From positions 87,625-151,624 of the forward strand of contig JAGCWA010000059.1 in the NCBI GenBank assembly GCA_017962085.1: 64,000 bases of DNA, read 5' to 3'. A program made the position numbers and the translations under genes. Numbering within the stretch: position 1 is the stretch's first letter; each line of letters opens with the position of its first letter. Source of the DNA: Paludibacteraceae bacterium. Its GTDB lineage: Bacteria; Bacteroidota; Bacteroidia; Bacteroidales; Paludibacteraceae. Below are positions 1 through 9,700 of the stretch, piece after piece. Below the pieces are notes generated by a model that had not been told where the DNA came from, did no database searches, and saw only the letters and a list, made by a program, of their open reading frames with translations.

Positions 1-3000
1 TATCGTGACATGTTCTCCGGCTGCACCAGCCTGACGCAGGCGCCTGCATTGCCAGCCACAAAATTAGCTGAAAGCTGTTATGCCAATATGTTCTCAGGTT
101 GTGCCAAAGTGTCCGAAATCCATGTCTCCTTTGAGGATTGGGGGTATTATTGGGCGACCACTGGATGGCTCAAGGACGTAGCCCCTACCGGCACCTTCAT
201 TTGCCCGAAAGCATTGCCGCTTGAGTATGGAGTGGACAGAATACCGGAAGGGTGGACGGTGAAATATATTGACGATACGGTTGCGGCTGAGACCAACTAT
301 CTCACCTTCACGGCAGAGGAGGATGGCTCTTCGTTCGGAATCGTGAACAACGAAGGAAATAATCCAGACGTGCAGTATTCATTGGATGGCGGAAAAACAT
401 GGACCGCACTGGCTGCAGGGGATACCATCACGTTGGCCCACAAGGGGGACAAGGCTTTGTTGAGAGGGGATAATCCGGAAGGGTTCTCAAAGGATTATGA
501 AATATACTCGTCTTTTACGATGACGGGCAAGATAGCCGCCAGTGGTAGTGTGATGAGCCTAATTGACGGCATGGGCAAAACCCTTGTCATTCCTTCTCTT
601 TATTGCTTCTATAAGTTGTTCTCTGGTTGCACCAGTCTGACGCAAGCCCCTGAATTGCCTGCCACAACGTTGGCAGGTTGTTGTTATCAATATATGTTCA
701 AAGGTTGCACCAGTTTGACGCAAGCGCCCGCATTGCCGGCTATGACATTGGCGGATCGTTGTTATCAATATATGTTCGAAGGATGCACCAGCCTGACGCA
801 GGCACCAGCATTGCCGGCGACAACATTGTCCGAATGGTGCTATGGATACATGTTCAAAGGTTGCACCAGCCTGACGCAAGCCCCAGAATTGCCAGCAACG
901 ACGTTGGTAAGTGCTTGTTATCAATACATGTTCTCAGGTTGCACCAGTCTGACACAAGCTCCAAAATTGCCAGCTCCAGAATTGCTGGCCAACTCAAATG
1001 CGAAAAATAGTTGTTATCTCGGAATGTTCTCAGGGTGTACGAACTTGTCTGAAATCAGTGTAGCCTTCGTCGAGTGGAAAGACAGCTCTGATCAGGAGGA
1101 CAACACTTATCGTTGGGTCGAAAACGTCGCCCCTACCGGCACCTTCATCTGCCCGAAAGCCTTGCCGCTTGAGTATGGAGAGGATAGGATACCGGAAGGT
1201 TGGACGGTGAAATATATCGAGGACCTAGCCAATTACCTCACCTTCACGGCGGAGGAGGATAGTTCTTCGTTCGGAATTGTGAACAACGGTGACAACAACC
1301 CAGACGTGCAGTATTCATTAGATGGCGGGGCGACATGGATCGCCTTGTCGGGAGGCAAGATGGTCACGTTAGCCCATAAGGGAGACAAGGCTTTGCTGAA
1401 GGGAAATAATCCCCAAGGGTTCTCAAAGAATTATGATCAATATTCATCCTTTAAGATGACCGGGAAAGTGGCCGCAAGCGGTAGTGTGATGAGCCTGATC
1501 GATGGCGTAGGCCTTTCTACGGAGATTCCTAATAGTCATTGTTTCTTTGTTTTGTTCGAGTATTGCAGAGGATTGACACAAGCGCCCGAATTGCCAGCCA
1601 CGACATTGACCGAATTGTGTTATTGGTATATGTTTAGGTCTTGCACCAGCCTGAAGCAAGCCCCTGAACTGCCGGCCATGACATTGGCTAATAAATGTTA
1701 TTGCCTTATGTTCTCAGGTTGCACGAGTCTGACGCAAGCTCCGGCACTTCCTGCCACGACCTTGGCTCCTTATTGTTATAGGAACATGTTCTCCGGCTGC
1801 AAGGGTCTGACGCAGGCACCGGAATTGCCAGCGACAACATTGGCAGAATCCTGTTATTATAATATGTTTGAAGATTGCACTAGTCTGACGCGAGCTCCGC
1901 ATTTGCCAGCCACGACGTTAGCTGATTATTGTTATATGGGAATGTTCTCAGGTTGCACAAGCCTATCCCAAATCAGTGTCTCATTTGATGATTGGGGGGA
2001 AAATCGTGGCACTTATGGATGGGTCAGTAACGTTGCCCCTACCGGCACCTTCATCTGCCCTAACGCTTTGGCTCAGAGATATGGTGAGGATAGGATTCCT
2101 GTGGGTTGGACATTGGAATATAATAGGATCGATCCTAACTACCTCACCTTCACGGCCGAGGAGGATGGCTCTTCGTTCGGAATCGTGAACATAAATAATA
2201 ATAATCCTGACGTGCAGTATTCATTGGATGGAGGGAAGACGTGGACTGCCTTGGCGGAAGGTGACACGGTCGTATTAGCCCATAAGGGTGACAAGGCATT
2301 GTTGAAGGGAAATAATCCCGAAGGTTTCTCATTCTCAAAGTTGGATAATTCATCTTTTAGGATGACAGGGAAAGTGGCCGCCAGCGGTAGTGTGATGAGT
2401 CTGATCGATGGAGTAGGTGTTTCTACGGAAGTTCCTGGGAATTTCTGTTTCTATAAATTGTTCCAAGGTTGCACCAGTCTGACGCAAGCCCCCGAATTGC
2501 CAGCGACGATATTGGCTGATAATTGTTATTGGGGGATGTTCTATCATTGCACCAGTCTGACGCAAGCCCCAGAATTGCCAGCTACAACGTTGGCTGAGGG
2601 CTGTTATTACGAGATGTTCTCAGGTTGCACCAGCCTGTCGGAAATCAAAGTGCCCTTTGATGATTGGAATCACGGTGATTACACTGCTGAATGGGTCATT
2701 GACGTAGCCCCTACCGGCACCTTCATCTGCCCGAAAGCATTGCCTCTTGAGTATGGATGGGAAAGTATACCGGAAGGTTGGACGGTGAAATATATCGAGG
2801 ACATGGCCAATTACCTCACCTTCACGGCCGAGGAGGATGGTTCCACGTTCGGAATCGTGAACAACGCTGGCAACAACCCAGACTTGCAGTATTCTTTGGA
2901 CGGTGGGAAGACATGGACTGCCTTGGCTGGGGGCGACTCGGTCTTATTAGCCCATAAGGGAGACAAGGCCTTGCTGAAGGGAGACAATCCACAAGGGTTC

Positions 3001-6000
3001 TCAAAGAGCTTTTATCAACCAACCTTTAAGATGACAGGGAAAGTGGCCGCCAGCGGTAGTGTGATGAGTCTAATCTGTGGAACAGGACTTTCTACGGAAA
3101 TTTTGGGGAATTCTTGTTTCGTGAATTTATTTAAGGATTGCACCAGCCTGACGCAAGCCCCTGAGTTGCCAGCCACGATATTGACAGAATACTGTTATGA
3201 TGGTATGTTCTCCGGTTGCACCAGCTTGACGCAAGCGCCTGAATTGCCGGCCACGACATTGGATTATGTTTGTTATGCGAATATGTTCGAGGGTTGCACC
3301 GGTCTGACGCAAGCTCCAAAATTGCCAGCCACAACGTTATTGGAAGGTTGCTATGCGAATATGTTCTCAGGTTGTACAAGCCTATCGGAAATCAATGTCT
3401 CATTTGAAGATTGGGATTATGGTATGGGGACTGGTCGTTGGGTCACCAACGTAGCTCCTACCGGCACCTTCATCTGTCCGAAAGCACTGGCTCTTGAGTA
3501 TGGAGAGAATAGAATCCCTGAAGGTTGGACGGTGAAATATATCGATGATACGGTTGCGGCTGAGCCCAACTATTTGACCTTCACGGCCGAGGAGGATGGC
3601 TCTACGTTCGGAATCGTGAACAACGGTGACAACAACCCAGACGTGCAGTATTCATTGGATGGTGGGGAAACTTGGACCGCACTGGCTGCAGGCGATACCA
3701 TCACGTTGGCCCATAAGGGTGACAAGGCTTTGTTGAGGGGAAATAATCCGGAAGGGTTCTCAAAGGATATAAAAATATGCTCGTCTTTTACGATGACGGG
3801 CAAGATAGCCGCCAGCGGTAGCGTGATGAGCCTGATCGACGGAACAGGACTTTCTACGGAGATTCCTAATGAGTACTGTTTCTGTAGATTGTTCAGAGCT
3901 TGCACCAGTCTCACCCGAGCCCCTGAATTACCTGCTACGAAATTGGCTAGAGGTTGTTATGAATCTATGTTCTCAGGTTGCACCAGTCTGACGCAAGCCC
4001 CTGAATTGCCTGCTACAACGTTGGCAAGTTGTTGTTATGAATTCATGTTCTCAGGTTGCACAAGTCTTACGCAAGCCCCTGCATTGCCAGCCACGACGTT
4101 GGCGGAAAGTTGTTATGATGGAATGTTCTCAGGTTGCACCAGCCTGTCGCAAGCTCCTGAACTGCCAGCGACGACATTGGCACCAACCTGTTATTGCGAA
4201 ATGTTCTCCGGATGTACGAGTTTGACGCAAGCCCCTGAATTACCTGCTACGACATTGGTTGAAGGTTGTTACTACGGTATGTTCAAAGGTTGCACCAGTC
4301 TAACTGAAGCCCCTGAATTACCTGCCACGACATTGGCTGGTTATTGTTATTCCAGTATGTTCAAAGGTTGCACCAGTCTAACTGAAGCCCCTGAATTACC
4401 TGCCACGACATTGGCTGATTATTGTTATTCCAGTATGTTCTACGGTTGTACAAACCTGTCTCAAATCGATGTTGCCTTTGAGGAGTGGCCTATCAATGAA
4501 GGAACTTATAATTATGTCGCAAACGTCGCCCCAACCGGCACCTTCATCTGCCCGAAAACGTTGGCTCTCGAATATGGAATAAGCAGGATACCGGAGGGTT
4601 GGACGGTGAAATATATAGAGGACATGCCTAACTACCTCACCTTCACGGCAGAGGAGGATGGCTCTACGTTCAGAATCGTGAACAACGGTGACAACAACCC
4701 AGACGTGCAGTATTCCTTGGATGGTGGAGAAACCTGGACCGCCTTAGCTGCAGGAGATACCATCACGTTGGCCCATAAGGGTGACAAGGCTTTGTTGAGG
4801 GGAAATAATCCGGAAGGGTTCTCAAAGGATGGGAATCAATATTCAACATTTAAAATGACAGGGAAAGTGGCTGCCAGCGGTAGTGTGATGAGCTTAATCG
4901 ATGGAACGGGTCTTTCTACGGAAATTCCTGGGAATTACTGTTTCTATAGTTTGTTCTCGGGGTGTACAGGTCTGACGCAGACGCCTGAATTACCAGCTAT
5001 GACATTGGCTAATTATTGTTATGGTTATATGTTCTCCGGTTGCACCAGTCTGACGCAAGCCCCCAAATTGCCGGCTACGACATTGGCTGTGGGTTGTTAT
5101 TCCTTCATGTTCTCCGGTTGCACCAGTCTGACGCAAGCCCCCGAACTGCCAGCTACTACGTTGGCTGAAGATTGTTATTCTTTTATGTTCTCAGGCTGCA
5201 CCGGCCTGACACAAGCCCCAAAATTGCCAGCTACAACGTTGGCTGATGCTTGTTATTACGAGATGTTCTCAGGTTGCACCAGTCTGACGCAAGCCCCCGA
5301 ATTGCCAGCGACGAATTTAGCTGCTTCTTGTTATTGGAGAATGTTCTCAGGTTGCACCAGTCTGACGCAAGCCCCCGAACTGCCAGCTACTACGTTGGCT
5401 GAAGATTGTTATTCTTTTATGTTCTCAGGCTGCACCGGCCTGGCCCAGGCCCCTGAATTGCCTGCTACTACATTGGCTTATGGTTGTTATAATGGTATAT
5501 TCGTAGGTTGCGAAAGCCTATCCCAGATTCGTGTCTCATTTGATGAATGGTCTTACGCCTTCACTGGTGACTGGGCTGTACGTGTAGCCCCTACCGGCAC
5601 CTTCATCTGCCCGAAAGACCTGCCTCTCGAGTATGGAGATAGCAGAATACCGGAAGGTTGGACGGTGAAATATATCGAAGATACGGTTGCGGTGGAGGCC
5701 AACTACCTCACCTTCACGGCAGAGGAGGATGGCTCTACGTTCGGAATCGTGAACAAAGATAACAATCCCGACATCCAGTATTCATTGGATGGTGGGGAAA
5801 CCTGGACCGCACTGGCTGCAGGCGATACCATCACGTTGGCCCATAAGGGAGACAAGGCTTTGTTGAAGGGAAATAATCCCGGAGGTTTCTCAAAGTATTG
5901 GGAGCAATATTCAACCTTTAAGATGACCGGGAAAGTGGCCGCCAGTGGTAGTGTGATGAGTCTAATCGATGGAGTAGGACTTTCTACGGAGATTCCTAAT

Positions 6001-6669
6001 GGTGAATGTTTTAACAGTTTATTCAAGGATTGCGCTAGTCTGACTCAAGCGCCGGAATTGCCAGCGACGAAATTGCAATGGAGTTGTTATGAATCTATGT
6101 TCGCTGGTTGCACCAGTCTGACTCAAGCTCCCGAATTGCCAGCGACGAATTTAGCTGCTTCTTGTTATTGGAGAATGTTCTCAGGTTGCACGAGTCTGCT
6201 GCAAGCCCCAGAATTGCCGGCTACGAATTTGTTGGAGAAGAGTTCATATGCATTGATGTTCTCAGGTTGTACAAGCCTATCGGAAATCAATGTCTCATTT
6301 GAATATTGGGATTATGGTATGGGGACTGAAGAATGGGTCAAAGACGTCGCCCCTACCGGCACCTTCATCTGCCCGAAGACCTTGCCTCTTGAGTATGGAG
6401 AGAGCAGAATACCGGAAGGATGGACGGTGAAATATATAGAGGATGGTTCTGGCGTAAATACCACCTTGGCCGACAATATCTCCGTATGGAGCGATGATTT
6501 AACTATCTTTGTGCGCGGTGCGGAGGGGGAGGTTTCCCTTTATGATATGTCGGGCAAGCGAGTGGCAGTCTCCAACTCCGCGGACGAGGAGCGTGCGTTG
6601 AGCGTGCCGTCCAAGGGTGTTTATGTGGTTCGGACGAGCGGAGGGGAGAGGTCCGTGCTGGTGCGCTAA
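1..6669 (+). CDS. Giant secreted Cys-rich BspA/LRR-like repeat protein with type IX sorting domain (5' end outside window)
   Basis: The reading frame is open from base 1 (first codons TAT CGT GAC ATG), so the true start and signal peptide lie upstream; at least 2222 codons are present. The protein is seven full modules plus the tail of an eighth. Each module opens with NYLTFTAEEDGS and a 'YSLDGGxTWTALAxGDxxxLAHKGDKALL' type segment, then MTGKxAASGSVMSLIDG. A run of about 26-residue repeats follows (consensus MFSGCTSLTQAPELPATTLA..CY..), and the module closes with VAPTGTFICPK and RIPEGWTVKY. Two cysteines recur in every repeat. The last 70 or so residues (SLYDMSGKRVAVS ... GVYVVRTSGG) match the Por/type IX C-terminal sorting domain. 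Export across the outer membrane and surface attachment are inferred from that domain; ligand or function is unknown. It is the first of five paralogues on this strand. Confidence 0.9.
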   Translation, partial: YRDMFSGCTSLTQAPALPATKLAESCYANMFSGCAKVSEIHVSFEDWGYYWATTGWLKDVAPTGTFICPKALPLEYGVDRIPEGWTVKYIDDTVAAETNYLTFTAEEDGSSFGIVNNEGNNPDVQYSLDGGKTWTALAAGDTITLAHKGDKALLRGDNPEGFSKDYEIYSSFTMTGKIAASGSVMSLIDGMGKTLVIPSLYCFYKLFSGCTSLTQAPELPATTLAGCCYQYMFKGCTSLTQAPALPAMTLADRCYQYMFEGCTSLTQAPALPATTLSEWCYGYMFKGCTSLTQAPELPATTLVSACYQYMFSGCTSLTQAPKLPAPELLANSNAKNSCYLGMFSGCTNLSEISVAFVEWKDSSDQEDNTYRWVENVAPTGTFICPKALPLEYGEDRIPEGWTVKYIEDLANYLTFTAEEDSSSFGIVNNGDNNPDVQYSLDGGATWIALSGGKMVTLAHKGDKALLKGNNPQGFSKNYDQYSSFKMTGKVAASGSVMSLIDGVGLSTEIPNSHCFFVLFEYCRGLTQAPELPATTLTELCYWYMFRSCTSLKQAPELPAMTLANKCYCLMFSGCTSLTQAPALPATTLAPYCYRNMFSGCKGLTQAPELPATTLAESCYYNMFEDCTSLTRAPHLPATTLADYCYMGMFSGCTSLSQISVSFDDWGENRGTYGWVSNVAPTGTFICPNALAQRYGEDRIPVGWTLEYNRIDPNYLTFTAEEDGSSFGIVNINNNNPDVQYSLDGGKTWTALAEGDTVVLAHKGDKALLKGNNPEGFSFSKLDNSSFRMTGKVAASGSVMSLIDGVGVSTEVPGNFCFYKLFQGCTSLTQAPELPATILADNCYWGMFYHCTSLTQAPELPATTLAEGCYYEMFSGCTSLSEIKVPFDDWNHGDYTAEWVIDVAPTGTFICPKALPLEYGWESIPEGWTVKYIEDMANYLTFTAEEDGSTFGIVNNAGNNPDLQYSLDGGKTWTALAGGDSVLLAHKGDKALLKGDNPQGFSKSFYQPTFKMTGKVAASGSVMSLICGTGLSTEILGNSCFVNLFKDCTSLTQAPELPATILTEYCYDGMFSGCTSLTQAPELPATTLDYVCYANMFEGCTGLTQAPKLPATTLLEGCYANMFSGCTSLSEINVSFEDWDYGMGTGRWVTNVAPTGTFICPKALALEYGENRIPEGWTVKYIDDTVAAEPNYLTFTAEEDGSTFGIVNNGDNNPDVQYSLDGGETWTALAAGDTITLAHKGDKALLRGNNPEGFSKDIKICSSFTMTGKIAASGSVMSLIDGTGLSTEIPNEYCFCRLFRACTSLTRAPELPATKLARGCYESMFSGCTSLTQAPELPATTLASCCYEFMFSGCTSLTQAPALPATTLAESCYDGMFSGCTSLSQAPELPATTLAPTCYCEMFSGCTSLTQAPELPATTLVEGCYYGMFKGCTSLTEAPELPATTLAGYCYSSMFKGCTSLTEAPELPATTLADYCYSSMFYGCTNLSQIDVAFEEWPINEGTYNYVANVAPTGTFICPKTLALEYGISRIPEGWTVKYIEDMPNYLTFTAEEDGSTFRIVNNGDNNPDVQYSLDGGETWTALAAGDTITLAHKGDKALLRGNNPEGFSKDGNQYSTFKMTGKVAASGSVMSLIDGTGLSTEIPGNYCFYSLFSGCTGLTQTPELPAMTLANYCYGYMFSGCTSLTQAPKLPATTLAVGCYSFMFSGCTSLTQAPELPATTLAEDCYSFMFSGCTGLTQAPKLPATTLADACYYEMFSGCTSLTQAPELPATNLAASCYWRMFSGCTSLTQAPELPATTLAEDCYSFMFSGCTGLAQAPELPATTLAYGCYNGIFVGCESLSQIRVSFDEWSYAFTGDWAVRVAPTGTFICPKDLPLEYGDSRIPEGWTVKYIEDTVAVEANYLTFTAEEDGSTFGIVNKDNNPDIQYSLDGGETWTALAAGDTITLAHKGDKALLKGNNPGGFSKYWEQYSTFKMTGKVAASGSVMSLIDGVGLSTEIPNGECFNSLFKDCASLTQAPELPATKLQWSCYESMFAGCTSLTQAPELPATNLAASCYWRMFSGCTSLLQAPELPATNLLEKSSYALMFSGCTSLSEINVSFEYWDYGMGTEEWVKDVAPTGTFICPKTLPLEYGESRIPEGWTVKYIEDGSGVNTTLADNISVWSDDLTIFVRGAEGEVSLYDMSGKRVAVSNSADEERALSVPSKGVYVVRTSGGERSVLVR

Positions 6670-6716
6670 GGCGGCGCTGGCGGGGAAATATTAGTGTAGA
6701 ATAAAATTTTTAAGTT

Positions 6717-9700
6717 ATGAGAAAAATATTTACTGCTTTCATGATGATGCTTTGCGCCGTCTGTATGGCGAGCGCGGCCAATTACCTCACCTTTACGGCG
6801 GAGGAGGATAGTTCTACGTTCGGAATAGATTTCGGGAAAAATATCAATCCTAACGTGCAGTATTCGTTAGATGGTGGGAATACATGGAAAGAGTTAACGA
6901 ATGGAGACACGGCCGTGTTAGTCCATAAGGGAGACAAGGCCTTGTTGAAAGGAAATAATCCGCACGAGTTCTCAAGGTCTACGGAACCATACTCCAGCGC
7001 CAGTTTTACGATGACAGGTAAGATTGCGGCTAGTGGTAGTGTGATGAGCCTGATTGATGGAGTAGGCCTTTCCACAGAAATTCCTTGCGATTTCTGTTTT
7101 TATTCTTTGTTTAGACTTTGTGCTAATTTGACTCAAGCCCCTGAATTGCCTGCCACGAAATTGACTAAAGGTTGTTATTTAAAGATGTTCTCAAGTTGCA
7201 TGAGTCTGACGCAAGCACCCGAATTACCAGCTACTACATTGGCTGAACATTGTTATGAATCTATGTTCTGGAATTGCACTGGCCTGACACAAACTCCCGA
7301 ATTACCTGCGACTACATTGGCTGATAGTTGTTATTTTGGAATGTTCTATGGATGTACCAGTCTGACGCAAGCCCCCGAATTGCCAGCCACGACATTGACT
7401 ATATATTGTTACGAATCTATGTTCTATGGATGTACCAGTCTGACGCAAGCCCCCGAATTGCCTGCTACAGTGTTGGCGGGAAATTGTTATGATGAAATGT
7501 TCTCAGGATGCACCAGTTTGACGCAAGCCCCCGAATTATCAGCTACAACAATGGCCAAAGCCTGTTATTATGGAATGTTCAGAGGATGTACCAGTCTGAC
7601 GCAAGCCCCCAAACTGCCTGCTACGACATTAGCTAAATTGTGTTATAGTTATATGTTCTCTAACTGTTCCAGTCTGACGCAAGCCCCCGAATTGCCAGCC
7701 ACAACGTTGGCAGATGGTTGTTATGGAGGAATGTTCTCAGGTTGCACCAGCCTGACACAAGCCCCCGAATTGCCAGCTACAACGTTGGCTAATAATTGTT
7801 ATAATAGCATGTTCTCAGGTTGCACCAGTCTGACGCAAGCCCCCGAATTGCCAGTTACAGCATTGGCTGAAAGATGTTATTCTGGAATGTTCTATCTTTG
7901 CACCAGTCTGACGCAAGCACCCGAACTGCCAGCCACGACATTGACTATATATTGTTACGAATCTATGTTCCAAGGTTGCATCAGTCTGACGCAAGCCCCC
8001 GAACTGCCTGCTACCACATTGGATGCATACTGTTATAAAGATATGTTCGCGAGTTGCGCTAGTTTGACGCAAGCCCCTGAATTGCCTGCCACGACACTAA
8101 AAAAACAATGTTATTATGGGATGTTTTATGGTTGCAAAAACCTATCCCAGATCCATGTTTCATTTGAAAGTTGGGGTAATAATGAGGAGACTAATGGATG
8201 GGTTCAATACGTCGCCAGTACCGGTACCTTCATCTGCCCGAAAGACCTGCCCCTCGAGTATAGAATAAGCAGGATACCAAAGGGTTGGACAGCGCAATAT
8301 GTCGATGATACGGTTGCTATCCATGATACGGTTGCTATCCATGATACGGTTGTGGTGGAGACCAACTACCTCACCTTCACGGCGGAGGAGGATGGCTCTT
8401 CGTTCGGAATCGTGAACAACGGCGGCAACAACCCAGACGTGCAGTATTCATTGGACGGTGGGAAGACATGGACTGCCTTGGCTGGAGGCGACTCGGTCTT
8501 ATTAGCCCATAAGGGAGACAAGGCTTTGCTGAAGGGAAACAATCCTCAAGGTTTCTCGAAGGATTATGATCATTATTCAGCCTTTAAGATGATAGGGAAA
8601 GTGGCCGCCAGCGGTAGTGTGATGAGTTTAATCGACAGCACAGGCCTCTCCACAAAGATTCCTAAGAGTTACTGCTTCTTGTATTTGTTTAAGGATTGCA
8701 CGAGTCTGACGCAAGCCCCTGAATTGCCAGCTACCACGTTGGTTGAGTCTTGCTACGTTGAGATGTTCTCAGGCTGCACGAGTCTGACGCAAGCACCCGA
8801 ATTGCCAGCCACGACGTTGGCAGATGGTTGTTATTATGGCATGTTCTCAGATTGCACCAGTCTGACGCAAGCCCCTGAACTGCCGGTCACGTCACTCTCT
8901 TTTTATTGTTATGCGGGTATGTTCAGCGGTTGTACCAGCCTGACGCAGGCTCCTGAGTTGCCTGCTACGACATTGGCTGAAGGTTGTTATGCAACTATGT
9001 TCTGGAATTGCACCAGCCTGACGCGGGCCCCGGAATTGCCTGCTACGACATTGGCTGTTGATTGTTATCGCAATATGTTCCAAGGTTGCACTAGCCTGAC
9101 GCAAGCCCCAGAATTGCCGGCTACGACGTTGGCTGATAATTGTTATTTCGGGATGTTCAAAGGTTGCGCCAGTCTGACGCAAGCTCCTGAACTACCTGCC
9201 ACTACGCTGAACAGGGGATGTTATTCCGAGATGTTCATAAGTTGCACCAGCCTGTCGGAAATCAAAGTCTCCTTTGATGATTGGAAAGACGAGGATTACA
9301 CTCTTGAATGGGTCGTAGACGTAGCCCCTACCGGCACCTTCATCTGTCCGAAAACGTTGGCTCTCGAATATGGAATAAGCTGGATCCCTGAGGGTTGGAC
9401 GGTGAAATATATAGAGGACATGGCCAACTACCTCACTTTCACAGCCGAAGAGGATAGTTCCACGTTCGGATTTGTGAACGCAAGGAAAAATAATCCGAAC
9501 GTGCAGTATTCGTTGGATGGCGGGGAGACATGGACCTCATTGGCCGAAGGTAAAACGGTCGTATTAGCCCATAAGGGAGACAAGGCCTTGTTGCGAGGAG
9601 ATAATCCCAAAGGTTTCTCAAAGGATTGGTATCAGTATTCATATTTTAAGATGACAGGGAAAGTGGCCGCCAGCGGTAGCGTGATGAGCCTAATCGATGG

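Noticed and set aside
559-924. Minus-strand open frame encoding GLRQTGATFEH-type repeats, and many like it across 1-25239
   Set aside because: They are the other-strand reading of the 78-bp coding repeats. The regular repeat keeps all frames free of stops; they have no start context of their own and overlap a convincing gene.
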